Shown here one piece after another: positions 1 through 7,514 of a stretch of 21,555 bases of DNA. Position numbers and translations under genes: made by a program. Position 1 is the stretch's first letter. Every line of letters begins with the position of its first letter. Origin of the DNA: Verrucomicrobiaceae bacterium UBA7681. GTDB taxonomy: Bacteria > Verrucomicrobiota > Verrucomicrobiia > Verrucomicrobiales > Verrucomicrobiaceae. The notes beneath the pieces are model-generated. The model was not told the DNA's origin. It saw only the letters and a program-made list of their open reading frames with translations, and searched no databases. The stretch covers positions 1,683-23,237 of the forward strand of contig DLGZ01000086.1 in assembly GCA_002482965.1 (NCBI GenBank). The letters run 5' to 3'.

Positions 1-359
1 ACCACTCATGACCGAACAGCAAAGAGACTCGTTCCCAAATGGGTCAGAGCGTTTCGAAATTCCAATAGCCTCCCTTGGCTCAGAACATTGTGAGGCCCCA
101 AAGCGAATCCCCTCTCCCCGTCGATGCTATGGCACCGCCCAAGACGCCCTTGGAGGAGAGGACGGGTGAGGGGCCACAAGTCATTCGTGGGATGGGTGTG
201 GCGACAGCCCGCCCGTCCACAAGCGTGCCGCCAACACCCCGGCCCACCAACAACCCACACCCTCGATCGGTCATCACCGCCGCCCCGCCGTAAAACAAGT
301 CAAGGTTGTCAAGACATCGAACCCCACGACTCTTGACCACCTCTTGCCCCCCTCCCCTC
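1..359. other. Gene-free stretch at the left edge
   Basis: I find no convincing gene here. The open frames on both strands are short, overlap one another and read as proline- and arginine-rich noise. The main structure is an imperfect inverted repeat at 109-173. The last 60 bases before the isomerase start are strongly C-rich and contain no Shine-Dalgarno sequence or clear promoter boxes. Confidence 0.5.
109..173. repeat. Imperfect inverted repeat
   Basis: The left arm CCCCTCTCCCCGTC (109-122) pairs with the right arm GACGGGTGAGGGG (161-173). The reverse complement of the right arm is CCCCTCACCCGTC, which differs from the left arm by one substitution and one extra base. The loop is about 38 bases. 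The element could be a REP-like dispersed repeat or the 3' end of an upstream transcript; the sequence does not decide which. Confidence 0.45.
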
Positions 360-1274
360 ATGAAATTCGGCTTCGTCACCGCCATCCTCCCCGAACTCAC
401 CTTCGACAACGTCCTCAACTTCGCCCGCCACGAAGGCTTCTCCACCGTTGAGGTCATGTGCTGGCCCGTCGGCAAAGCCGAGCGCAAATACGCCGGCGTC
501 ACCCACATCGACGTCACCTCTCTCACAAAGACCAAAGCCCAGGAAATCCTCGGCCACTGTGAGGATCAGGGCGTCAGCATCAGCGCCCTCGGCTACTACC
601 CCAACATGCTCGATCCCGACTCCGCTGTCTCCCGCGCAGGCGTCTCCCATTTCAAAAAAGTCATCGCCGCCGCCCCCAAGCTCGGCGTCGGCCTCGTCAC
701 CGGCTTCGTCGGTCGCGACTGGACCAAAACCGTCGATGAAAACTGGCCCCGCTTCCTCAAAACCTGGCAGCCCATCATCAAATACGCCGAAGACCATGGC
801 GTAAAAATTGGCATCGAAAACTGCCCCATGTCCTTCACTCGCGACGAATGGCCCGCTGGCAAAAACCTCATGACCACCCCCGCCATCTGGCGCCGCGCCT
901 TCAACGACATCGACTCCCCCAGCTTCGGCCTCAACTACGACCCCTCCCACTTCATCCTGCAAGACATGGACCCGCTCAGCCCCCTCGCCGAGTTCAAATC
1001 CAAGCTCTTCCACGTCCACGCCAAAGACGTCAAAATCAACCGCGCCGCCCTCAACGAAGTCGGCCGCTTCGACTTCCCCCTCCAGTGGCACCAGCCCCGC
1101 ATCCCCGGCTACGGCGACATCAACTGGCCCGCCTTCATGGCCGAGCTCATGCGCATCGGCTACACCGGCCCCCTCTGCATCGAAGTCGAAGACGACACCT
1201 TCGGCAAAACCCTCGAAGGCCGCATGCAAGCCATCAAAGTCGCCCGCAACATCCTCGCCCCGTTCTTCGGGTGA
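360..1274 (+). CDS. Sugar phosphate isomerase/epimerase (AP-endonuclease-2 TIM barrel)
   Basis: A 304-residue protein of the xylose-isomerase-like TIM-barrel family, which interconverts sugars or inositol derivatives and is usually cytoplasmic. The expected metal ligands are visible: E153 in the IGIENCP segment, D194 and H197 in NYDPSHF, H218/H220 in FHVHAKD, and E275 in CIEVED. The N-terminus MKFGFVTAILPEL is the first barrel strand, so I choose the ATG at 360 over the in-frame ATG at 306, which would add 18 low-complexity residues. There is no signal peptide and no SD. The gene stands alone, with repeats downstream. The family is well supported, but the exact substrate cannot be read from the sequence. 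The coding strand is extremely C-rich at third positions. Confidence 0.9.
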   Translation: MKFGFVTAILPELTFDNVLNFARHEGFSTVEVMCWPVGKAERKYAGVTHIDVTSLTKTKAQEILGHCEDQGVSISALGYYPNMLDPDSAVSRAGVSHFKKVIAAAPKLGVGLVTGFVGRDWTKTVDENWPRFLKTWQPIIKYAEDHGVKIGIENCPMSFTRDEWPAGKNLMTTPAIWRRAFNDIDSPSFGLNYDPSHFILQDMDPLSPLAEFKSKLFHVHAKDVKINRAALNEVGRFDFPLQWHQPRIPGYGDINWPAFMAELMRIGYTGPLCIEVEDDTFGKTLEGRMQAIKVARNILAPFFG

Positions 1275-1316
1275 TTATGGATGCTATGTTCGGCCAGTGA
1301 ACTTCGGGCTATTCCA

Positions 1317-1461
1317 GCCTTGAAGGCCAACGCATCATTGATGGCACACCCTGCAACGTCCCCAGAGCATGATCTCCACCCCATGCCTGCCTTGAAGGCC
1401 AACGGCCTTCCGTAATATAGCCCAGGGATGCCGAGCTTTAGCGAGCGCTTCCCTGGGTTAT
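1317..1461. repeat. Palindromic intergenic repeat element
   Basis: This lies in the gene-free 1275-1599 spacer, downstream of the isomerase and of the converging DUF6702 gene. The 16-base word GCCTTGAAGGCCAACG occurs twice (1317-1332 and 1389-1404). The second copy belongs to a perfect hairpin, GAAGGCC-AAC-GGCCTTC (1394-1410). A second stem follows: CCCAGGG (1421-1427) pairs with CCCTGGG (1451-1457), and extends outward by one G-T wobble and three further pairs. The layout suggests a dispersed palindromic repeat plus a truncated copy. It might also act as a two-sided terminator, although no T-run follows. Confidence 0.6.
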
Positions 1462-1590
1462 CGCCACCAGAATCCGGGAAGCAAATCCAGCGTCTCGCCG
1501 CACATCACGCCCACCAGCAGCGTTCACAACGCGTCCCGCCGCACGCTCCTTCGACTCCATGACAGAGCCACGATGCCGCCGTTTTTTGGG

Positions 1591-1609
1591 ATCACATTTT
1601 TAATGTGAT
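1591..1609 (-). terminator. Hairpin over the stop codon of the DUF6702 gene
   Basis: ATCACATT-TTT-AATGTGAT is a perfect 8-base-pair stem with a 3-base loop, and it spans the stop codon of the minus-strand gene. No T-run follows it in the direction of transcription (the next bases on that strand are CCCAAAAAAC), so it is not a standard intrinsic terminator. It may protect the mRNA 3' end. Confidence 0.3.
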
Positions 1610-2127
1610 ATCTCACGCACTCTTAGCTGCTTAGATGGGTCCTCACTTGTAAAACGCATCTCGGCCTTCTGATCACCATCTCGCAGAAGCAGCAGGTTGA
1701 TCTGATCCTTAAACAAATCCAAAAACACCGCATTCCTCACCGTCGCCCCTCCTAACCCCTCCGGCACCTCCACCTCAAAAAACAACACCACCGCCGGATC
1801 CCCGCTCTTCGCGCTCGCCTCATCCATCTCCCTTCCCACCCACTCCATCTTCGCCGCCTTCCCTGCAGCATCCGTCACCACAAAGTTCTTGGCCAAATAA
1901 GCCTGAATCTGCGCATCAAACTCCGCCGCAGGCGTCTTGTCCATGCGCATCTCCCGCTCGCTCTGCCGCACCAGCGCCAGTTCCAGATCGCTCACAAAAA
2001 CCGTGAGACTCACCTCCAGCTTCTTTGTCTCCGCATTGAATTCCGCCTCCGCAGTCGAGGTATGCACCGAATGCGCGTGCAGACACGTCGCCACCAGCAA
2101 ATAGAGAATGACCAGCAAGACGCGCAT
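1600..2127 (-). CDS. DUF6702-type exported protein
   Basis: A 175-residue protein with a signal peptide at about residues 1-19 (MRVLLVILYLLVATCLHAH). Mature start HSVHTSTAEAEFN, then a strand-rich segment KLEVSLTVFVSDLELALVRQ. This pattern of histidines just after the signal, a Glu in the first strand and 'FxxDLExAL' matches what I know of the DUF6702 family of exported proteins of unknown function, often found in Bacteroidota. The assignment is by pattern recall, not a search. It would act in the periplasm. The ATG at 2125-2127 is preceded by a hairpin, not an SD. The gene is divergent from the ydbH-like operon with a 120-base gap, so the two could share regulation. Confidence 0.75.
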   Translation of the reverse strand: MRVLLVILYLLVATCLHAHSVHTSTAEAEFNAETKKLEVSLTVFVSDLELALVRQSEREMRMDKTPAAEFDAQIQAYLAKNFVVTDAAGKAAKMEWVGREMDEASAKSGDPAVVLFFEVEVPEGLGGATVRNAVFLDLFKDQINLLLLRDGDQKAEMRFTSEDPSKQLRVREISH

Positions 2128-2132
2128 GGAGT

Positions 2133-2148
2133 GTGGACTTTAGTCCGC
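2133..2148. repeat. REP-like hairpin in the leader of the DUF6702 gene
   Basis: GTGGACT-TT-AGTCCGC forms a 7-pair stem with one G-T wobble and a 2-base loop. The tetranucleotide GGAG (2128-2131) stands one base to its left. The hairpin begins five bases upstream of the minus-strand ATG, where a ribosome-binding site would be expected, so it would be in the 5' leader if transcription starts further upstream. Confidence 0.5.
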
Positions 2149-2247
2149 AGCATCACCGCAAGCAAGCCACTCAATCTCCCGGGTCTACCGCAACCCCCTT
2201 GGAAATCACATCGTGCCACACCCACGACTTCATGTTACTCTGGCTGA

Positions 2248-5200
2248 GTGACTTCCCCCATCCCCACGTCCAAACTCCGCCGCTTCTGGCGTTGGACTTG
2301 GCGTCTCGGACTCACGGGCCTCATCCTCCTGACCATCCTCGTCGGCTGGGCCTGGCACCAACGCGTCCCCCTCGCAAACAGGCTGCTGCGCCTCTTTCTC
2401 GGTGACATGCAGGTCGAAGTCGTCTCCCTCGACTGGCAGGACGGCGCCCTGCACGTGCGTGAAGTCAGCACCCTCCACCTCCCCAGCTCAAAACACATTT
2501 CAAGCGTCGGCCATTTGGAATGGCGTCCCCACTGGGGCCAGCTCTACCAGGGAAATTTCGGCGGTCTCAAAGTGGATGATGCGGTGGTGGATGTCCCTCT
2601 GTCGTGGCTCACTCCCTCTCCACCCCAACCCGGCAACCCGGCAGCAGCAGCATCATCCTTTCGCTGGCGGCTGGACCTGATTGATCTCACCCCCACGAAG
2701 TTCGTGGTCCGCGACGATAACTGGCAGCCTCTAGCCAGTGTCATCATCACGCAAAAAGTGCAGGACTTGGAAGTCGGCGGCAGCAAATCCCCTTCCTTCA
2801 AAACCGTGATCACAGACCTGCAGCAGGCGGAGTGGCGCGGCCAGCCCGTGTTCAGCAGCCTTCATGTCGAAACGGAAATGCGCGGGACCGAGATCGACAT
2901 CAAAAAAGCTTCGCTGCAAGACGGCCATTTCGATCTGGCATGGCTGCAGGAGCTCAGCCCCGCGCTCAGGGCAAAACTGCCTCCGTTGCGCGGTGGCCTG
3001 CAGTTTGATTGGGACGGGCGCGACATCAGACTCTCAAACGCCGGCTTGATCGCAGGCGGCACACATGAAGTGCATTTGAAAAATCTGCACCTGCAGCCCC
3101 TGACCGGCGAAGGGCAGATCACAGCCGCCTCCATCGACCTGAAAGCGTCCCAGGATTTAAACGGCCTCTGGCACGTGGAACGTGGCCTGCTTCAAAAGCC
3201 AGTCATCGAGTGGACACGCGAACTCGAAACCGCCCTGCTGCCTAAAAGCGAATCCAAGCAAACCTCCGCCTGGCAGGCAAAGATCGATGCACTGCAAGTG
3301 AAGGACGGCACACTAAAACTGTCCCCCACGAAACTGAGCCCCGTGGCGGGTCAACTCGCATGGAGCACAAGCTTGGAGGCTCTGGACATTTCCTCAGAGG
3401 GACTACGCTCAGCGGTGAAGCAAAAACTGACACTGGCAGATGTTTCCCTGCGTTGGAATCCAAAAGACGCCAGCGTCCAGCCACCCCCGTTTGTTCAGGC
3501 AAAGTCAGCCGCACTGGAGGTGGTGCCCGACAAGTTGCGTGAGTTGTGGCAGGTGGACTCACTCGTGCTGTCGGCCCCTCATTTGGCATTCACTCCAGAA
3601 AACGGGCCATGGTTTGACAAGCTCGAAACACCCCCGGTGAAAACATCGCTCAAACCTGCCCTGCCCTGGTGGAAGCAACTGCAGTTTGGCTCGCTGACAG
3701 TGACCGATGCCGAACTCGACATCACCATGCAACTCGCGGAACGCCTCGAGTCTTCGATTCACTTCGCGATCACGACAGAGCAGTCGAAGCAGCATCTGCG
3801 CATTCAGTCCGCACAGATGAGCATTCCCAAACGCTCAGCCTTGCCGGTGCTGACTTTCGCGGATGTAGAAGTGCAGGCAGCGCTCCCGGAGATGTGGCGC
3901 ACTCAGCGTCTGGAATCATTGAAGATCACACAAGGTCACGTCGCAGTGGGAGATCCACTCATGACTTTGTTCAGCGGTGATGCCGCCGTGGTTGAGCAAA
4001 AAGTGGATGCCACGACAGCACGTTGGACCGCAGGGAAATTCGAAGTGGGTAAGCTGGGCGTGACGCTGGTCAGCATCGCGCCAGGCCTGCCACCGGTCCG
4101 TTTTGATGTGAACCTCACCGCAAACGAGACCCCTCTCGATCTGGACGGCCTGGCGGAGAATGTAGAACCCCAGACCATCCAGCTCACACGCCTGCGCATC
4201 CCCTCCCCGCATGAAGCGCTGCGCACCGTGGCTGAAATGGATGTCATTCATGTGAACTACACTCTCGACGGCCTGCTGCACCGCCGAATCGACCGCGTCG
4301 AAATCGTCTCCCCCGTGCTCTATGTGGGCGAAGATCTGTTCTGGTATGTGGAAAACTATCGCAAATCCATGAAGGGCGAAGCTCCCGTACCCGATGCAAG
4401 CTTTGGACCACCCGAGCCGCCAAAACCCACCGCCCCGGGCTGGCAGGTGGACACCCTCGCCGTGATCGACGGCAAGCTGATCATCGCGCCAAAAGGCGTG
4501 CCTCTGGCAGGCATCAGCCGCCCGTTTCCCTTCAGTTTCACCTCGAAACTGGAAAGCGGCCAGCTCGACGCTCAATTCAACATTCCGACGGACAATTACA
4601 CGCTCAAAGATCTGAAGCTCGAGTTCATTGGCATGAAAGGGCTGGTGCATTTCAATCTGCCCTTGAAAGACCGGAGCAACAATCTGACCGAGACGTTCAC
4701 CGTTCAGCAACTGCGCTGGAAGCAGCTCCACTTCGAAAACGCCCACCTAAGCGTGACTTACGATGTCCATGGCATCTACGGCGTGTTCGGCAGTTCGGCC
4801 TACGGCGGTTATGTGAACGGCGCGTTCGACATCTACCTGGACGAGACCTTCACCTGGGACGGCTGGCTCGCCGGCACAGATGTAGATCTGCAGCCGATCA
4901 CGACCACGTTGTTTCCAGAGTACTTTCTGATCGACGGCAAGGTGCAGGGCAAGGTGATCGCCACCGGGAACAAGAACGAACTGTATCAGGGCGATGCAGA
5001 ATTCAAAAATAACTCCCATGGCCGGTTCAGCATCGCCGCTCTCAATGACCTGATCAAATCCCTGCCCAAGGCCCTGACAGGCACCATCGGAGATCAAATA
5101 ACCCGCATCGGACTGGAAACACTGCGTGACTTCGAGTATGAGAACATTGATGGCAAAGCACGCTTCTACGGACGTGAGGGCCGCGGGCACCTGCGGTTCT

Positions 5201-5301
5201 CCGGCCCAAAAGGCTCGCGCAAGTTTGATGTGAACGTCTATGATCACCGCTGGAAAGAGGAACCACGCAAACCCGAGACCACTGATGCATTGGCACGCTA
5301 A
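2248..5301 (+). CDS. YdbH-like AsmA-family intermembrane protein
   Basis: A 1017-residue protein with a short basic N-terminus, one membrane anchor at about residues 20-36 (GLTGLILLTILVGWAW) and a long beta-rich periplasmic body, as in AsmA/TamB/YdbH proteins. E. coli YdbH is roughly 880 residues. From about residue 840 to the end, the segments AYGGYVNGAFDIYL, PEYFLIDGKVQGKV and a final DFEYENIDGKARFYGREGRG block resemble the YdbH C-terminal domain (Pfam 'dicarboxylate transport', a misleading name). In E. coli, YdbH bridges inner and outer membranes with lipoprotein YnbE to move phospholipid. The start is GTG at 2248, with no SD; the anchor follows directly. The next gene overlaps by 17 bases and encodes the matching partner, which strengthens the call. 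Base composition is less C-skewed than its neighbours. Confidence 0.8.
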   Translation: MTSPIPTSKLRRFWRWTWRLGLTGLILLTILVGWAWHQRVPLANRLLRLFLGDMQVEVVSLDWQDGALHVREVSTLHLPSSKHISSVGHLEWRPHWGQLYQGNFGGLKVDDAVVDVPLSWLTPSPPQPGNPAAAASSFRWRLDLIDLTPTKFVVRDDNWQPLASVIITQKVQDLEVGGSKSPSFKTVITDLQQAEWRGQPVFSSLHVETEMRGTEIDIKKASLQDGHFDLAWLQELSPALRAKLPPLRGGLQFDWDGRDIRLSNAGLIAGGTHEVHLKNLHLQPLTGEGQITAASIDLKASQDLNGLWHVERGLLQKPVIEWTRELETALLPKSESKQTSAWQAKIDALQVKDGTLKLSPTKLSPVAGQLAWSTSLEALDISSEGLRSAVKQKLTLADVSLRWNPKDASVQPPPFVQAKSAALEVVPDKLRELWQVDSLVLSAPHLAFTPENGPWFDKLETPPVKTSLKPALPWWKQLQFGSLTVTDAELDITMQLAERLESSIHFAITTEQSKQHLRIQSAQMSIPKRSALPVLTFADVEVQAALPEMWRTQRLESLKITQGHVAVGDPLMTLFSGDAAVVEQKVDATTARWTAGKFEVGKLGVTLVSIAPGLPPVRFDVNLTANETPLDLDGLAENVEPQTIQLTRLRIPSPHEALRTVAEMDVIHVNYTLDGLLHRRIDRVEIVSPVLYVGEDLFWYVENYRKSMKGEAPVPDASFGPPEPPKPTAPGWQVDTLAVIDGKLIIAPKGVPLAGISRPFPFSFTSKLESGQLDAQFNIPTDNYTLKDLKLEFIGMKGLVHFNLPLKDRSNNLTETFTVQQLRWKQLHFENAHLSVTYDVHGIYGVFGSSAYGGYVNGAFDIYLDETFTWDGWLAGTDVDLQPITTTLFPEYFLIDGKVQGKVIATGNKNELYQGDAEFKNNSHGRFSIAALNDLIKSLPKALTGTIGDQITRIGLETLRDFEYENIDGKARFYGREGRGHLRFSGPKGSRKFDVNVYDHRWKEEPRKPETTDALAR

Positions 5302-5848
5302 ACGACTCATCCTCTGCTCCGCCGCCGCCGCATTGGCCGCCTGCAAACTGCCCGAGGTGCCCATCACCACGCCGAAACCTCTCGAAGTGAACCTCAACAT
5401 GCGGCTGGATGTTTACCAGTACCGGGGCGACGAACCCCAGGACAAGGAGTCTCTCAAAAACGCCAGCGAGGCCACAGATCGCATGCGCAACCGCATGCAG
5501 GAAATCCAGACCTTGAAAAACAACCAGCTCGTCAGCGAAGATCATCGCGGCCTCCTGCAGATCCGTGAGGTACCCTCCGGCAACTGGGGCGCGGAGGTGA
5601 AAAAAGCCGTCGCCGCCGAAAATGAGGATCGCATGCTGCTCATGCGCAAAAAAGCCAAGGAGTCCAACCGCCCGCTCTTTGAGATCGAGGAGGAGCAGTG
5701 GCACCTCCGCAGCGAGCAGGCCGACACCGGCGAATGGATCGAAGTTCCAGGCAACACACCCGGTTCGTTTGAGTTAAAACGGGTGGAAGCCAAAACCACT
5801 CCCCCCGCCAGTCAGCCAACCACCACTCCAGCCACACCCAAGCCATGA
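5285..5848 (+). CDS. Lipoprotein fusing YnbE-like and YdbL-like (DUF1318) domains
   Basis: A 187-residue lipoprotein. The lipobox is L17-A18-A19-C20 after MHWHAKRLILCSAAAA. Residues 20-46 (CKLPEVPITTPKPLEVNLNM, then RLDVYQY) match E. coli YnbE in layout: a lipidated Cys, a short proline linker, then the PKxPxxxNxNMxxxxxx strand. Residues 75-155 match DUF1318/YdbL: LKNNQLVSEDHRGLL, then VKKAVAAENEDRMLLMRKKA, then TGEWIEVPGN. The tail (about 165-187) is Pro/Thr-rich. In E. coli ynbE and ydbL are separate genes following ydbH, with YnbE in the outer membrane and YdbL soluble in the periplasm. Here one chain carries both. The start at 5285 is chosen because it gives a proper lipoprotein signal; an in-frame ATG at 5240 would add 15 polar residues. 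It overlaps ydbH by 17 bases and the next gene by 4. Confidence 0.8.
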   Translation: MHWHAKRLILCSAAAALAACKLPEVPITTPKPLEVNLNMRLDVYQYRGDEPQDKESLKNASEATDRMRNRMQEIQTLKNNQLVSEDHRGLLQIREVPSGNWGAEVKKAVAAENEDRMLLMRKKAKESNRPLFEIEEEQWHLRSEQADTGEWIEVPGNTPGSFELKRVEAKTTPPASQPTTTPATPKP

Positions 5849-6135
5849 GACTCGCCCTCTTCCTGCTCATCTCGTTGACCGTTGTTCTTGCTTTCACCAA
5901 TCCCAACGAGTCTGAGTTCCGCACCTACATGCAGCAAAAGCACGGCATTGCCGGCTCATTGAGCTTGAAGGTCGCCTCCATCTTCTCCGCCGGCACCAGC
6001 ACCGGAGTGTACCGTGACAACTACATCATCCTCAGCCGCTACTACATCGGCGGTGAAGGCATTCTGCCTCGCACGGACTTGGCATGGGGCGTCGCGGGGA
6101 AATTTTTTGACATTACCGAAAGCGACGAGAATTGA
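5845..6135 (+). CDS. Small exported or membrane protein, DUF4359-like
   Basis: A 96-residue protein with an N-terminal hydrophobic segment (MRLALFLLISLTVVLAF, about residues 1-17) that may be an uncleaved anchor. It is followed by TNPNESEFRTYMQQ, then YRDNYIILSRYYIGG and AWGVAGKFFDI. The 'FTNPxxxxxxxY' start, the central 'R-N-Y-x-I-x-S-x-Y' and the terminal 'GxxGxFF' recall DUF4359, a small membrane-anchored family of unknown function. This is recall only. Its ATG overlaps the stop of the fusion lipoprotein gene as ATGA, and the L,D-transpeptidase gene starts 5 bases after its stop, so it is almost certainly co-transcribed and translationally coupled. Confidence 0.7.
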   Translation: MRLALFLLISLTVVLAFTNPNESEFRTYMQQKHGIAGSLSLKVASIFSAGTSTGVYRDNYIILSRYYIGGEGILPRTDLAWGVAGKFFDITESDEN

Positions 6136-6139
6136 GGGC

Positions 6140-6745
6140 ATGCATTCACCCCTGCGACTGCTTGCTCTGCTGGCCCTAGCTCTCCTGCCCGCCTGCACAC
6201 TGCTGCAGCGCAAACCACCGCCGTCAGCACTTCCAAAACCGCACTATCACATCGACACAGCCCTGGCTGCCGCCCTGAATCCGGCCGCGGCAAGCATCGA
6301 AATCGACCTCAGCACGCAGGAAATGCGTTTGCTCAATGCAGACAAGGTGGCCGTCGTGGTGACACAAATTTCCTCGGGGCGGAACACCTCGCCCACGCCC
6401 ACCGGCGATTTCAAAGTGCTCGAAAAGCTGCCAACGAAATTTTCCAACCGCTACGGCAAGTTTGTGAAGCCAGAAACCCATGAGGTGGTGGTGTGGCGCG
6501 CTTGGGAGCATCGCGGCCCGCAGCCACCGGGCACCCAGTACGAAGGCTATGAAATGCCACACTGGCTGCGCCTGACTTGGCCCGGCGTCGGCATTCATCA
6601 GGGCGAGTTCAAGCCGGGGGAACTCTCCAGCAAAGGCTGCATCCGCACTCCCGCCGAGCCACAGCAGGTGATCTGGGAGCATTCCCAGGTTGGCACTCCC
6701 GTGCACATCCTCGGCAGCAGCGCCTCTCACCCTGACGCACCATGA
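6140..6745 (+). CDS. L,D-transpeptidase (YkuD family) lipoprotein
   Basis: A 201-residue lipoprotein with lipobox L16-P17-A18-C19. The YkuD catalytic domain covers about residues 52-192. Early strands read IEIDLSTQEMRLLNADKVAV, and SPTPTGDFKV holds the usual T-P-x-G turn. The active site is GIHQG with H153, then SSKGCIR with C167 and R169. These enzymes form 3-3 peptidoglycan crosslinks or attach proteins to peptidoglycan; lipidation would place it at a membrane facing the periplasm. The ATG at 6140 is chosen because it begins a lipoprotein signal; an in-frame ATG at 6014 lies inside the upstream gene and adds 42 unrelated residues. It is the last gene of the ydbH-like operon. Confidence 0.9.
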   Translation: MHSPLRLLALLALALLPACTLLQRKPPPSALPKPHYHIDTALAAALNPAAASIEIDLSTQEMRLLNADKVAVVVTQISSGRNTSPTPTGDFKVLEKLPTKFSNRYGKFVKPETHEVVVWRAWEHRGPQPPGTQYEGYEMPHWLRLTWPGVGIHQGEFKPGELSSKGCIRTPAEPQQVIWEHSQVGTPVHILGSSASHPDAP

Positions 6746-6773
6746 TCCCCACCTTGTCGCCCGCTTAAAAACC

Positions 6774-6992
6774 TTACGGGGCCGGCTTTTCCACTTCCGG
6801 CTCGGTTTTTTTCTCCGCCGGCATCTCCAACGTCACGCTCAGCTCCCAGGCACGATTTTTGATGCACCACACCAGCACTGCCAGCCCGAGAAAGCCCATT
6901 AAAACCAAATGCAGCATGCAGCCAGCACCGCATCCGATTCCTTGAAACGAATCGCGATAAGTGCGGATATTGGTTCTGACAGAGTCCCCCAT
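6774..6992 (-). CDS. Possible small single-pass membrane protein
   Basis: A 72-residue open frame with one clear membrane segment (about residues 22-44, GAGCMLHLVLMGFLGLAVLVWC), then a short domain ending in a Lys/Glu/Pro tail. It contains four cysteines, three of them in or beside the membrane segment. The ATG at 6992 is used; a TTG at 7001 adds three residues. The frame fills most of the 6746-7094 gap between plus-strand genes. I do not recognise a family. Its hydrophobic pattern favours a real gene, but an intrinsic-terminator-like structure for the plus strand overlaps its 3' end. Confidence 0.5.
   Translation of the reverse strand: MGDSVRTNIRTYRDSFQGIGCGAGCMLHLVLMGFLGLAVLVWCIKNRAWELSVTLEMPAEKKTEPEVEKPAP
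6781..6812 (+). terminator. Candidate terminator of the ydbH-like operon
   Basis: GCCGG (6781-6785) pairs with CCGGC (6797-6801) across an 11-base loop, followed four bases later by a run of seven T (6806-6812). It lies 36 bases after the L,D-transpeptidase stop. The stem is short, and the T-run also encodes lysines of the minus-strand frame, so the match could be coincidental. Confidence 0.35.
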
Positions 6993-7094
6993 GCATGCCA
7001 ACCTGCGTCATCTTGGATTGGACAGCCAGCGATTGTCGTCGATTTTTAGCCTGCCTTTCACTTATCTCACCACCCAAATCTTCCTGATCCTCAC

Positions 7095-7502
7095 ATGTCA
7101 CGCCGCGCCCAATCTGGAGTCCGCCCCAACCACTGGCTGGGATTGATCGCTATTCTCGCCTTTGTCGGCGGCGGTGGCTTTTTTTTGATGAATCGCACAT
7201 CCGATCCTATGACCGGCACCACAGAGCTCAGCGCCAGTGAGTTCATGGAAAATGCCACCGCTCTCAGCGGCAACGAATACAAGGTCGAAGGCGTCGTGGA
7301 TGACCGGCTCGACAACTGGCGCAGCGCCGATGGCCGCCTTTTCAGCTTGCAGATCAGCGACGGTTCAGGCCATACTTTCGTTCCTGTCTGGGTCCCGCCG
7401 GATTACAAAGGTGCCAATATTCAGCGCCGCCAACGTTACATCTTCAAAGTACGCGTCTTGGAAACCGGCGTGCTCAAAGTGCTCGAACTCATCAAAGCAT
7501 AA
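7095..7502 (+). CDS. Membrane-anchored OB-fold-like protein
   Basis: A 135-residue protein with a basic N-terminus, a membrane anchor at about residues 14-32 (WLGLIAILAFVGGGGFFLM) and a periplasmic domain. The domain reads YKVEGVVDDRLDNW, LFSLQISDGSG, VPVWVPPDYKG, YIFKVRVLETGVLKVLEL. This succession of short strands with 'V-x-G-x-V' and a DG turn looks like an OB fold, as in CcmE or YgiW-type periplasmic proteins, but I see no CcmE haem histidine motif. Function unknown. The stop is 12 bases before the next start, so the two genes probably form an operon. There is no SD. Confidence 0.7.
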   Translation: MSRRAQSGVRPNHWLGLIAILAFVGGGGFFLMNRTSDPMTGTTELSASEFMENATALSGNEYKVEGVVDDRLDNWRSADGRLFSLQISDGSGHTFVPVWVPPDYKGANIQRRQRYIFKVRVLETGVLKVLELIKA

Positions 7503-7514
7503 ACTCACACCGTC

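Noticed and set aside
306..359. Earlier ATG for the isomerase
   Set aside because: The 18 added residues are polar and proline-rich, while the TIM-barrel first strand begins right at the ATG at 360.
309..1229. 306-residue open frame antisense to the isomerase gene
   Set aside because: It is a Gly/Asp/Val/Glu-rich shadow caused by the C-rich third positions of the real gene; it has no domain pattern.
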